From VMCP01 sp964527775 (GTDB lineage Bacteria; Bacteroidota; Bacteroidia; NS11-12g; UBA955), in the NCBI GenBank assembly GCA_964527775.1, contig CAZGQS010000002.1, positions 117,186 to 181,185 of the forward strand: a DNA stretch of 64,000 nucleotides. Reading direction: 5' to 3'. The stretch's first letter is position 1. Every line of letters begins with the position of its first letter. Under the pieces are notes generated by a model. The model had not been told where the DNA came from. It worked only from the letters and a program-made list of their open reading frames with translations, and ran no database searches. This document shows positions 23,577 to 31,458 of this stretch, one piece after another. The translations under genes and the position numbers were made by a program.

Positions 23577-25486
23577 GATTATTAGTCATTACTTTGATTT
23601 GTGGTTTTGGAGGATGTTTTCATGGTTTCCAAAGATTGGAGGCGCAAGTTCTTCCCCCGAAAAAAACACTGGACATGAAAACCGCATCATTCGCAACAGG
23701 CGACGGATGGAAAATGCTTTATGAAAAAGCGAAAGATTGCAGAGTGGTCATGAGCGGTGAAAATCACTCCGAAGTAGAAGCGAATGCATTGATGGAATAC
23801 TCTTTCATGCGTGCTTTGTACGAAAACTGTGGTTACCGTGATTATATCATTGAGTTGAGTCCTGCAAGAGCCTATTATTTGCAGAGGTACATCTGCAATG
23901 ATGATGTTTACGCTTTGCAAGCTCTGCAAGGAATCTCATCTCCTGCCTACATGAAATTGTTCTACTCATTGCACGATTGGAACATGAAGTTACCTGTTGA
24001 GGATAGAATTCGTGTGCATGGAATAGATGTGGAGCGCTTTACGGATTTATCTGCTTTGAGGATGAGTGATTTTCTACAAAGAATGGAAACCAAGTACGGA
24101 TTGCCGTTGGAGTTAGCGACAAAATTGTATGCATTTCGAAATATTGTGACTAGAAACTTCACCAACAGTCTTCAGGAATATCAAAAAGAAGTGTTGGTTG
24201 ATACCATTGGCACCATCGAAAAAGATGAAGAGTCGGGTGGCAATTTTAGCGCAGGTACTACAGATGTTTCTACTTTAATCACAGATGATTCAATTTTTGG
24301 CGATCTGAATAAATATAGGGCTTGGCTAAAAGATGATTATTCGGAATTTTTAGAGATCAAAGAGGGTCTAGATGAAGTCATTAAATGGAATGATTTGAGG
24401 AGAACGGCTCAACAATCGCACTGGCGTGAAGGTAAGATGTATTCACGCATGAAAGCATTGCTTGAAAAATACCCTCAGTCTAAGTTCTTTGGGCAATTTG
24501 GGCGTTGCCATATCTCCAACTCACAAAGCGATGTTGATTGTGGTTGGTACAATTTCAACAGCGTCATGAATCGTTTGAAAATGCAAGATTCAACCTTGAA
24601 AACAGTGAGTATGGGTATTTTTTATTGGGACAGAAGTGAGCAATTATATGGCGAAGGTGCGGAAGATGAAATACGCAAAATGAAATTGGCTTTCACTCCC
24701 GGAATAGTGATTTATGACCTCCACGACAAAGAAAGTCAACTTAAAGTTTTAAACACCAAGTATGATTTTGCAGTGGTAAACTTTGAGCGCAATTCGAAGC
24801 TTCAGAAAGACTTGAACGAAGAATTAGAATCAGCCAACGAAGTCGAAAAATTAACCCAGTCAGAGTGGGGTGTAAACATAGGGTTAACTGGTTGGGGGCT
24901 TTTGAACATGCAAATGGATCAAGTTTCTGGGTGGTTCAATCAGGATGGACGAAGCTTCAATACAAAACCTAGACAATTTTTTTACCATGTAATCATGGCA
25001 ACAAATGGTTTTTGGAAGATAGGTTTGGCAGGTAATTATACCTTAACCGAACAGGGAAGAAATGGCCGAATAAATCAGAACAGTGATTCCTTTGCATCCT
25101 TCTATTACAATAATTGGAATCTCTTGATACAAGGTGGTTTTGAGAAGAAGTTTGGCCGATTTTCGATTGATTTGGTCGGATTTGCCGGTTATAATGAAAA
25201 TCGACTAAAAATGGAATCTCAATCAAAGAGTATTCTATTGTTAAACAATGAATTGAAGGATGCAATTGTGGTTGATCCTGGCATGCTAGTTGGTGGTGCT
25301 GTCGGATTTAATTTCTACGTTGACAATATGACCAGTTTGGGAATTAGGGCCCAGTACCAGAGCGACATATCTCAAACCAATTGGTACTATCAAGGCACTA
25401 AAATTCCGTTTGATCAAACCAAAACGGCCAATAGATGGGATGCATGGGGAGTTTCTATCAATTACGTTCAGCATATTTTTGACTAA
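23573..25486 (+). CDS. Erythromycin-esterase-like (EreA superfamily) domain fused to an outer-membrane barrel-like domain
   Basis: 637 residues from the ATG at 23573, which overlaps the previous stop and has an AAAGGAGG Shine-Dalgarno sequence just upstream, unusual for this genome. A signal peptide (LLVITLICGFGGCFHG) is followed by an EreA-superfamily domain, about 40-400: VVMSGENHSEVEANALMEY, YIIELSPARAYYLQRY, RVHGIDVERF and FGQFGRCHISN supply the expected Glu/His residues. From about 440 the sequence is barrel-like (WGVNIGLTGWGLLNM ... WGVSINYVQHIFD). EreA enzymes hydrolyse macrolide lactones, but the superfamily is broad and a resistance role is not implied. The membrane fusion suggests a surface or periplasmic hydrolase. 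Confidence 0.72.
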   Translation: MRLLVITLICGFGGCFHGFQRLEAQVLPPKKTLDMKTASFATGDGWKMLYEKAKDCRVVMSGENHSEVEANALMEYSFMRALYENCGYRDYIIELSPARAYYLQRYICNDDVYALQALQGISSPAYMKLFYSLHDWNMKLPVEDRIRVHGIDVERFTDLSALRMSDFLQRMETKYGLPLELATKLYAFRNIVTRNFTNSLQEYQKEVLVDTIGTIEKDEESGGNFSAGTTDVSTLITDDSIFGDLNKYRAWLKDDYSEFLEIKEGLDEVIKWNDLRRTAQQSHWREGKMYSRMKALLEKYPQSKFFGQFGRCHISNSQSDVDCGWYNFNSVMNRLKMQDSTLKTVSMGIFYWDRSEQLYGEGAEDEIRKMKLAFTPGIVIYDLHDKESQLKVLNTKYDFAVVNFERNSKLQKDLNEELESANEVEKLTQSEWGVNIGLTGWGLLNMQMDQVSGWFNQDGRSFNTKPRQFFYHVIMATNGFWKIGLAGNYTLTEQGRNGRINQNSDSFASFYYNNWNLLIQGGFEKKFGRFSIDLVGFAGYNENRLKMESQSKSILLLNNELKDAIVVDPGMLVGGAVGFNFYVDNMTSLGIRAQYQSDISQTNWYYQGTKIPFDQTKTANRWDAWGVSINYVQHIFD

Positions 25487-25491
25487 TTTTG
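25484..25491 (+). promoter_or_regulatory. -7 promoter box TAATTTTG upstream of pssA
   Basis: TAATTTTG overlaps the stop codon of the previous gene and ends 4 bases before the pssA ATG. It is an exact TAnnTTTG match. Confidence 0.45.
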
Positions 25492-25495
25492 CAGT

Positions 25496-26224
25496 ATGAA
25501 GCAGTCTATCCCTAACCTCATCACCTTAGGCAATTTAGCCTGCGGATTGTTGGCCATCACATTTATAATGCAAGGTCAACCCTTGATTGCCTTTATTTTG
25601 ATGGTCGTTGCCTCTATTTTAGACTTTTTCGACGGAATGGCAGCTCGCGCCTTAGGAGTAGATGGTGAATTGGGAAAACAACTCGATAGCCTAGCTGACG
25701 TTGTATCTTTTGGCGTTGTACCCGGTTTGATTTGGAGACATTTCATGATGATGCGCGGTGTTTGTCCGCCTTCAGGCTTTTGCATCAATTCTTATGTTTG
25801 GATGTTGATTCCATTAGCGGCAGCATATCGTTTGGCCGTATTTAATGTGAGTGAGAATCAAAAAACCAATTTCATGGGAATACCCACTCCGCTTTCTGGT
25901 TTGGTTTTGGGTTCATGGGCTTTGTTCAATCATTCTTTGGGAGGTGTTGTTGCCATTAGGTTTGGGTTTATAGAATTGGATTGGTTGAATCACTTTTACG
26001 TTTGGTTATATATGCCATTGATCGCAGGTTACATGATGGTGAGTGATTACCCCATGTTATCTTTAAAATTCAATAAAACAGACGGATTGAATCTTTTCCG
26101 ATACCTATTATTGGGCTTGGGAGTTGTACTTGCCGTTGTATTTGGAAACTATGGATTTGCCTTGTTCTATTTTGCCTATATAGGAATCTCTTTTTTGGGC
26201 TTTAAATTACATCCAACAGAATAA
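25496..26224 (+). CDS. pssA: CDP-diacylglycerol-serine O-phosphatidyltransferase
   Basis: 242 residues with about seven hydrophobic segments. The CDP-alcohol phosphotransferase signature DFFDGMAARALGVDGELGKQ...DSLADVVSFG (DGxxAR-8x-G-3x-D-3x-D) lies near residues 43-72. The N-terminus IPNLITLGNLACGLLAI is typical of the integral-membrane type II PssA. It makes phosphatidylserine, the precursor of phosphatidylethanolamine. A psd gene is not in the window. purE follows by 4 bases. Confidence 0.94.
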   Translation: MKQSIPNLITLGNLACGLLAITFIMQGQPLIAFILMVVASILDFFDGMAARALGVDGELGKQLDSLADVVSFGVVPGLIWRHFMMMRGVCPPSGFCINSYVWMLIPLAAAYRLAVFNVSENQKTNFMGIPTPLSGLVLGSWALFNHSLGGVVAIRFGFIELDWLNHFYVWLYMPLIAGYMMVSDYPMLSLKFNKTDGLNLFRYLLLGLGVVLAVVFGNYGFALFYFAYIGISFLGFKLHPTE

Positions 26225-26228
26225 AAAA

Positions 26229-26744
26229 ATGATAAGAGTAGGAATAATCATGGGTTCTGATAGTGATCTTCCGGTAATGAAGGAAGCAACCACTATTTTA
26301 AATCAAATGGGAGTTGAAACCGAAACCACCATTGTTTCAGCGCACAGAACACCCGAACGTTTGTTTGAATATGCTGAGCATGCGGCAGATCGCGGCATTT
26401 GTGTAATCATAGCTGGAGCTGGTGGTGCTGCACACTTACCTGGTATGGTTGCTTCTATGACCCATTTGCCAGTTATTGGTGTTCCAGTTCAATCAAAAAC
26501 CATGAGCGGTATTGACAGCTTATATTCCATTGTTCAGATGCCTCCTGGTGTTCCTGTGGCAACGGTTGCCATCAATGGCGCTAGAAACGCCGGTATACTA
26601 GCTGCCCAAATTTTAGGTATCTACGACGAAGAAATTGCTGATAAGGTGATTTCTTTCAAGAAGGACATGGAATCTGAGGTGCTTGAAAAGGCCAAGCGAT
26701 TGGAAGATTTGGGTCCTGAAAAGTACTTAAATTCACATTCATGA
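26229..26744 (+). CDS. purE: N5-carboxyaminoimidazole ribonucleotide mutase
   Basis: 171 residues. The class I PurE signature is complete: GIIMGSDSDLPVM, TTIVSAHRTPERLFEYA, IIAGAGGAAHLPGMVASMTHLPVIGVPV and GARNAGILAAQIL. It isomerises N5-CAIR to CAIR in purine synthesis and acts with PurK, which is not nearby. Its last codons overlap the ATG of the DUF3109 gene. Confidence 0.97.
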   Translation: MIRVGIIMGSDSDLPVMKEATTILNQMGVETETTIVSAHRTPERLFEYAEHAADRGICVIIAGAGGAAHLPGMVASMTHLPVIGVPVQSKTMSGIDSLYSIVQMPPGVPVATVAINGARNAGILAAQILGIYDEEIADKVISFKKDMESEVLEKAKRLEDLGPEKYLNSHS

Positions 26745-27313
26745 TCATTGTTGGCGAAGCCCTACTTTCAGAAGACATTCTAGATAAACAATTTGTTTGT
26801 CAATTAGACCAGTGCAAGGGGGCTTGTTGTATTGAAGGGGACGCTGGAGCGCCGCTGCTTCACTCAGAACTTGAAACCATAGAACAGGTACTTCCCACTG
26901 TAAAAAAATACATGCGAACAGACGCATTAGAATACTTGGCAGAAAAAGGATTTCACACTCGTGACCCTGACGGCGAATTGGTTACAGAGTGTCAAAAGTC
27001 GGGCGAATGTGTTTTTGTGCAATACGATGACAAGGGCATTGCCAAATGCAGTTTTGAGATGGCCTATGAAGCGGGTGAAACTGATTTCAAGAAACCCATC
27101 AGTTGTCATTTGTACCCAATTAGGGCAAAGCGTTACGGAAATTACACGGCTTTAAATTACCACAAGTGGGACATTTGCAACCCTGCATGTAAAGCGGGAT
27201 CAGAGTTAAACGTGCGGGTATTTGAATTTTTAAAGGAGCCTTTAATTCGCAAGATGGGTGCTGAATGGTACCAAGAATTGGAGGAGGTTAGTAAGGCGTG
27301 GGATGGTAAATAG
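26741..27313 (+). CDS. DUF3109 family cysteine-rich protein
   Basis: 190 residues. The N-terminal VCQLDQCKGACCIEGDAGAPL with conserved cysteines, GECVFVQYDDKGIAKCSFE, ISCHLYPIR and DICNPACKAG are the hallmark of DUF3109, a YkgJ/CxxCxxCC-type family common in Bacteroidota. The cysteine pattern suggests a metal or Fe-S site. Function unknown. It overlaps purE by 4 bases and is followed by heptamer repeats. Confidence 0.85.
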   Translation: MIIVGEALLSEDILDKQFVCQLDQCKGACCIEGDAGAPLLHSELETIEQVLPTVKKYMRTDALEYLAEKGFHTRDPDGELVTECQKSGECVFVQYDDKGIAKCSFEMAYEAGETDFKKPISCHLYPIRAKRYGNYTALNYHKWDICNPACKAGSELNVRVFEFLKEPLIRKMGAEWYQELEEVSKAWDGK

Positions 27314-27319
27314 GTTGTC

Positions 27320-27413
27320 GGTGATCGGTGATCGGTGATCAGCCGTCAGCCGTCAGCTCTCAGCTTTCGGCTTTCAGCTATCAGCGGACAGCCGTCAGCC
27401 ATCAGCTTTCAGC
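27320..27413. repeat. Heptamer tandem repeat tract: GGTGATC x3 then AGCYNTC-like x10
   Basis: Three perfect GGTGATC units (27320-27340) run in phase into ten degenerate 7-base units of the AGC(C/T)NTC type (AGCCGTC, AGCTTTC, AGCTATC, GGCTTTC and others). The 7-base period is kept across the change of unit. The tract begins 6 bases after the DUF3109 stop. Confidence 0.9.
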
Positions 27414-27432
27414 AGCGCCGAGGGCGCCAAGC

Positions 27433-27447
27433 AACAGCGAAGCTGTT
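27433..27447. repeat. Short hairpin AACAGC-GAA-GCTGTT between heptamer tracts
   Basis: A perfect 6-base stem with a GAA loop separates the AGCYNTC and GACCAAR tracts; a GGCGCC palindrome lies just before it (27423-27428). Confidence 0.6.
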
Positions 27448-27455
27448 CAGCTCCC

Positions 27456-27518
27456 GACCAAGGACCAAAGACCAAGGACCAAGGACCAAGGACCAAAGAC
27501 CAAAGACCAAAGACCAAG
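27456..27518. repeat. Heptamer tandem repeat GACCAA(G/A) x9
   Basis: Nine contiguous 7-base units, GACCAAG or GACCAAA, with no other variation. The tract ends 3 bases before the stop codon of the prenyltransferase gene on the other strand, so it fills the convergent gap. Confidence 0.95.
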
Positions 27519-27521
27519 TAA

Positions 27522-28379
27522 TTAACTGATTAAACTCGCAAGAAGGCCAATAAACATGGAGTATTTGAGCCAATTTGAAATGTGGCTGTAATGCGGTTTT
27601 TCAAGAGCCGCGTAGATTTTATAGAGTAGGTATAAATGTAAGGGTGTGAGTACCGCAAAGAGGAATATCCAATATTCTAGTTGATTGCCTGTGGCTCCAA
27701 TCAAGATGAGGAGGGCTAAGCTACAGAGAATGAAGATGGATGCAAGTATTTTGGTTTTGGTGGGCCCGCTGCTGATGGCGAAGGTTTCGTAGCCATGTTC
27801 CTTATCGCCGGCGTAGTCTTCGAGGTCTTTGATGAGTTCGCGGGCAAAGGTTATGAAGAAGGCTATGCTTGAGAATTCGGCGAAATAGGCCTTGTTTACC
27901 AAGAAAACACCTCTAGAGGCAATGTAAACCACCATTCCTGCCATCAATGAAATGAGGAGGTTTCCCATGAGGAATTCCGATTTAAAGTCGCTGGAATAAA
28001 AATAGAGAAGAATGGCTATGACGGTTGACAAAATGCCCATTCCAAGTCCGGTAATGAAGCCCATGCTGATTCCGGTAAATGTGAGAATCAGATAATACAT
28101 TTTCATGGATTTTACGGATGTGCTTTCAACGGCGATGCGCTTTCCAGGCCTATTGATTTTGTCAGTTTCTACATCGAAGATGTCATTGATTACATATCCC
28201 CCGGCGGCAACAAGAACGCAGGCCAAAGTGGCGGTGATGCTTTCGGGGAAGCGGAGATTTGAAAAGTCAATGAAACTCAGTCCGGGATTGATGCGAGAGG
28301 CCGACAAATAGAAAAGCCACTGAGTGAGGATAGTCAGCAGGAGGTTGATGGGGCGAATGATTCTCAAATAATGAATCAT
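27522..28379 (-). CDS. UbiA family prenyltransferase
   Basis: 285 residues, about eight to nine membrane segments. The two Asp-rich prenyl-diphosphate motifs are NDIFDVETDKINRPGKRIA near residue 65 and RELIKDLEDYAGDKEHGYET near residue 185. It resembles the Bacteroidota enzymes annotated as geranylgeranylglycerol-phosphate geranylgeranyltransferase-like, but acceptor assignment (quinone head group or other) is not possible from sequence. It lies 9 bases downstream of def. Confidence 0.85.
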   Translation of the reverse strand: MIHYLRIIRPINLLLTILTQWLFYLSASRINPGLSFIDFSNLRFPESITATLACVLVAAGGYVINDIFDVETDKINRPGKRIAVESTSVKSMKMYYLILTFTGISMGFITGLGMGILSTVIAILLYFYSSDFKSEFLMGNLLISLMAGMVVYIASRGVFLVNKAYFAEFSSIAFFITFARELIKDLEDYAGDKEHGYETFAISSGPTKTKILASIFILCSLALLILIGATGNQLEYWIFLFAVLTPLHLYLLYKIYAALEKPHYSHISNWLKYSMFIGLLASLIS

Positions 28380-28388
28380 TGGCGCAAT

Positions 28389-28940
28389 TTAGCGTTTATA
28401 AAATTTCATTTTGTAATCTGCGCGAGTAATTCCTCGTGCGATACCGTCCATTTTTCGCTTAAGCATGGATCTTTTTAGTGGACTGATACGATCAGTGAAC
28501 AAAACACCTTCAATATGATCATATTCATGTTGGATGATTCTAGCGGCCATTCCATCAAATGACTTGGTATGTTCTTGAAAATTTGCATCCCAATAATGAA
28601 TTTTGAGTTCGCCTTTACGCTTAACGTTGGCGCGGACATCAGGTATGCTTAAACAGCCTTCTTCAAATTCCCATTCGGTTCCAAATTCTTCTAGAATGGT
28701 GGGGTTGATGAATACTTCTTTGAAACCTTCGGGTTGAATATCTTCAATCTCAGAGCCGTCAACAATAAACAATCTGATAGATTTTCCAATTTGTGGAGCT
28801 GCCAAACCAATGCCGTTGGAGTCATACATGGTATCGAACATGTCTGAAATCAATTTGGTTAGGTCTGGGTCGTTAAAATCAATTTCTTCGGCCTTTTTTC
28901 TTAAAACAGGTTGTCCGTAGGCATAAATTGGAAGTATCAT
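28389..28940 (-). CDS. def: Peptide deformylase
   Basis: 183 residues. All three motifs are present: GIGLAAPQIGKS (motif 1, GxGxAAxQ), EEGCLSIPD (motif 2, EGCLS with the metal cysteine) and QHEYDHIEGVLF (motif 3, HExDH). It removes the formyl group from nascent N-terminal methionine. Its ATG overlaps the ruvX stop by 4 bases. Confidence 0.97.
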   Translation of the reverse strand: MILPIYAYGQPVLRKKAEEIDFNDPDLTKLISDMFDTMYDSNGIGLAAPQIGKSIRLFIVDGSEIEDIQPEGFKEVFINPTILEEFGTEWEFEEGCLSIPDVRANVKRKGELKIHYWDANFQEHTKSFDGMAARIIQHEYDHIEGVLFTDRISPLKRSMLKRKMDGIARGITRADYKMKFYKR

Positions 28941-29350
28941 GATATTCTTTGGAGGTGAGTTTGTAAAATGATGGTTGCTGAAACGGTGTCTATGAGTCCT
29001 TTGTCTCTTCGGTCTTTTTTGGATTTACCCATGGCAATGATTTGGTTTTGAGCTTCGTGGCTGCTGAAACGTTCATCAATGGTTTCAATTTTCAAGTGTG
29101 GGTAATTTTCTTTCAGCCATTGTAAGAAGTCGCGTACCGATTGAGTGGAATGTGTGTCTTCGCCCGTGAGTCTGATGGGCATACCCACAACTACACAATC
29201 AACGGGTTCTTGTAGAAGATAATCTTTAAACCAGATGGGGAAATCAGCGGTTCTTATGGTTGTGAGGGGTTGAGCAAAGAGGTTTAGCGGATCAGTAATG
29301 GCTATTCCTGTTCTTTTTAACCCGAAGTCTATTCCCATGGTTCTTGGCAC
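28937..29350 (-). CDS. ruvX: Holliday junction resolvase-like protein RuvX/YqgF
   Basis: 137 residues from a GTG at 29350. That start is favoured because MPRTMGIDFGLKRTGIA aligns end to end with the family's usual M-x-R-x-x-x-IDYGxKRTG start; an ATG four codons later is the alternative. RNase-H-like motifs are IDFGLKRTG, VVVGMPIRLTG, ETIDERFSSHEA and KGLIDTVSATIIL, holding the acidic residues. The family acts in 16S rRNA pre-processing and possibly junction resolution. It is followed by def. Confidence 0.93.
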   Translation of the reverse strand: MPRTMGIDFGLKRTGIAITDPLNLFAQPLTTIRTADFPIWFKDYLLQEPVDCVVVGMPIRLTGEDTHSTQSVRDFLQWLKENYPHLKIETIDERFSSHEAQNQIIAMGKSKKDRRDKGLIDTVSATIILQTHLQRIS

Positions 29351-29354
29351 TGTG

Positions 29355-29362
29355 CAAAGATA
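29355..29362 (-). promoter_or_regulatory. -7 promoter box TATCTTTG upstream of ruvX
   Basis: Minus-strand TATCTTTG, exact TAnnTTTG, ends 4 bases before the GTG at 29350, downstream of the groL terminator, so ruvX-def-prenyltransferase can be a separate unit. Confidence 0.5.
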
Positions 29363-29383
29363 GGTTCAATTTATGGTTAAACG

Positions 29384-29414
29384 AAAAGAGGCCGCCCTTT
29401 TAAGGCAGCCTCTT
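29384..29414 (-). terminator. Intrinsic terminator of groES-groL
   Basis: On the minus strand, 22 bases after the groL stop, a G/C-rich stem of about 13 pairs (GAGGC...GCCTC core, some G-U pairs, AAA loop) is followed by TTTT. It separates groESL from ruvX. Confidence 0.8.
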
Positions 29415-29436
29415 GGAATTGTTTGATTTCAGATGA

Positions 29437-31077
29437 TTACATCATTCCGCCCATTCCGCCCATTCCGTCCATTCCACCATGTGAATGACCTTTTTCTTCT
29501 TCGGGGATTTCGCTCAACACACATTCTGTGGTTAAGATCATACCGCCAATAGAAGCAGCGTTTTCAAGAGCTACACGAGATACTTTCTTCGGATCAATTA
29601 CACCCGCAGTGATCAAGTTTTCGTAAACATCCGTGCGTGCGTTATATCCAAAGTCGTCTTTACCTTCCAACACTTTTTGAACTACAATGCTTCCTTCACC
29701 ACCTGCATTGGCAACGATTTGACGCAATGGCTCTTCCAAAGCACGACGAACAATTTGGATACCGGTATTTTCGTCTTCGTTGGCTCCGGTTAATCCATCC
29801 AAAGCTGAAATAGCTCTGATGAAACTCACTCCACCACCTGGTACGATACCTTCTTCAACCGCTGCACGAGTAGCATGTAAAGCATCGTCAACACGGTCTT
29901 TCTTCTCTTTCATTTCAACTTCAGTTGCAGCACCAATGTAAAGAACTGCTACACCACCTGACAATTTAGCCAAACGTTCTTGCAATTTTTCACGATCATA
30001 GTCGCTGGTAGTATTTTCAATTTGAACCTTGATTTGGTTGATGCGAGCTTGGATTGCATCTTTCTGACCAGCACCGTTTACAATGGTAGTATTGTCTTTA
30101 TCGATGGTGATTTTTTCAGCTGTACCTAAGTCAGCCATGGTAGCATCGTCTAACTTGCGGCCTTGCTCTTCAGAAATAACGGTACCACCTGTTAATACGG
30201 CGATGTCTTGCAACATTTCTTTTCTGCGATCTCCAAAACCTGGAGCTTTAACAGCAGCGATTTTGAGTGATCCACGGATTTTATTTACCACTAGAGTAGC
30301 TAAAGCTTCACCTTCAATATCTTCCGCGATAATCACCAACGGACGACCAGTTTGAACTACTTTTTCCAACACAGGAAGCAAGTCTTTCATGGTGCTCACT
30401 TTCTTGTCGTAGATCAAGATGAATGCATTTTCTAATTCAGCTTCCATCTTTTCAGTGTTGGTAGTGAAATATGCGCTCAAATAACCGCGGTCAAACTGCA
30501 TACCTTCAACTACTTCAACCGTAGTTTCAAGTCCTTTTGCTTCTTCAACGGTAATTACACCGTCTTTGCCCACTTTCTTCATGGCTTCTGCGATCAATGA
30601 ACCAATGCTTGGATCGTTGTTAGCAGAAATAGATGCTACTTGTTCAATTTTGGTGTTATCGTCACCTACAGGGTGAGCCAATTGGTTTAATCTTTCAACA
30701 GCAGCTCTGGTTGCTTTTTCGATACCGCGCTTCAGATCCATTGGATTTGCACCAGCGGCAACGTTTTTCAAACCTGCTGTAACGATGGCTTGAGCCAACA
30801 CAGTTGCAGTAGTAGTACCATCACCTGCAATGTCGGCAGTTTTGCTAGCTACTTCTTTCAACATTTGAGCACCCATGTTTTCTACAGGGTCTTTCAATTC
30901 GATTTCCTTTGCAACACTAACACCGTCTTTGGTTACATGTGGAGCACCGAATTTCTTGTCGATAACCACGTTACGACCTTTGGGTCCTAAGGTAACTTTA
31001 ACTGCATTCGCCAATGCATCAACGCCGCGCTTTAAACCGTCGCGTGCGGTAAGATTGAAATCTATTTTCTTTGCCAT
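29437..31077 (-). CDS. groL: 60 kDa chaperonin GroEL
   Basis: 546 residues. Recognised by LKRGVDALANAVKVTLGPKGRNVVIDKKFGAP-type N-terminal segments, the ATP site DGTTTATVLAQAI, the apical domain (FDRGYLSAYF), and the Gly-Met-rich flexible tail ending GGMDGMGGMGGMM. It folds proteins with GroES and ATP. groES lies 19 bases upstream and the pair shares one promoter region and terminator. Confidence 0.99.
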   Translation of the reverse strand: MAKKIDFNLTARDGLKRGVDALANAVKVTLGPKGRNVVIDKKFGAPHVTKDGVSVAKEIELKDPVENMGAQMLKEVASKTADIAGDGTTTATVLAQAIVTAGLKNVAAGANPMDLKRGIEKATRAAVERLNQLAHPVGDDNTKIEQVASISANNDPSIGSLIAEAMKKVGKDGVITVEEAKGLETTVEVVEGMQFDRGYLSAYFTTNTEKMEAELENAFILIYDKKVSTMKDLLPVLEKVVQTGRPLVIIAEDIEGEALATLVVNKIRGSLKIAAVKAPGFGDRRKEMLQDIAVLTGGTVISEEQGRKLDDATMADLGTAEKITIDKDNTTIVNGAGQKDAIQARINQIKVQIENTTSDYDREKLQERLAKLSGGVAVLYIGAATEVEMKEKKDRVDDALHATRAAVEEGIVPGGGVSFIRAISALDGLTGANEDENTGIQIVRRALEEPLRQIVANAGGEGSIVVQKVLEGKDDFGYNARTDVYENLITAGVIDPKKVSRVALENAASIGGMILTTECVLSEIPEEEKGHSHGGMDGMGGMGGMM

Positions 31078-31096
31078 AATTCTTTACTTTTTTTGA

Positions 31097-31372
31097 TTAG
31101 ATGATTGCCAAAATGTCTGTTTCTCTCATGATGAGGTAATCGTTTCCTTCAACACTGATTTCAGTACCCGCATATTTACCGTACAATACAGTGTCGCCAA
31201 CTTTAACAGTCATGGGCTCATCGGGTTTGCCTGATCCTACAGCAATTACTTTACCTCTTTGTGGCTTTTCTTTTGCAGTGTCTGGAATAATGATACCTGA
31301 CGCAGTAGTTTGCTCAGCGGCAACCGGTTCTATCAGAACGCGATCTGCCAAAGGTTTAATGTTAACTGACAT
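31097..31372 (-). CDS. groS: 10 kDa co-chaperonin GroES
   Basis: 91 residues. IKPLADRVLIEPVAAEQTTASGIIIPD is the standard GroES start with mobile loop, followed by KPQRGKVIAVGSG, VKVGDTVLYGKYAGTEI and the ending YLIMRETDILAII. It caps GroEL. The upstream region holds a 16-base dyad and other symmetry but no CIRCE element. Confidence 0.98.
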   Translation of the reverse strand: MSVNIKPLADRVLIEPVAAEQTTASGIIIPDTAKEKPQRGKVIAVGSGKPDEPMTVKVGDTVLYGKYAGTEISVEGNDYLIMRETDILAII

Positions 31373-31390
31373 ATTAGTTTTTACGTTTTG

Positions 31391-31448
31391 TTCTATGCCC
31401 CAGAATTATCTAATTCTATGCCAATTGCTAAAATCGGAAATTTTAGCA
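31391..31448 (-). promoter_or_regulatory. groES upstream region with two inverted repeats and a direct repeat
   Basis: Three symmetries in 58 bases: AGAATTA-TC-TAATTCT (31402-31417), TGCTAAAAT-cggaa-ATTTTAGCA (31426-31448), and a direct repeat TTCTATGCC at 31391-31399 and 31415-31423. A -7-like box TAATTCTG (minus, 31401-31408; one mismatch) sits inside the first dyad. The second hairpin is just past the waaA end and may also slow transcription. Operator function is inferred. Confidence 0.4.
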
Positions 31449-31458
31449 GTTTGACTTG

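Noticed and set aside
23573..25486. Macrolide resistance gene
   Set aside because: Only the superfamily fold is recognised; the barrel fusion and context do not indicate an antibiotic-resistance esterase.
27320..27518. Possible CRISPR array in the repeat tract
   Set aside because: Units are 7 bases and contiguous with no spacers; no cas genes are present.
27328..27529. Two short plus-strand ORFs in the gap between the DUF3109 and prenyltransferase genes
   Set aside because: They are translations of the heptamer repeats in two frames, with no start context or protein-like composition.
31373..31458. CIRCE (HrcA) operator before groES
   Set aside because: The TTAGCACTC-N9-GAGTGCTAA sequence is absent; only other dyads are seen.
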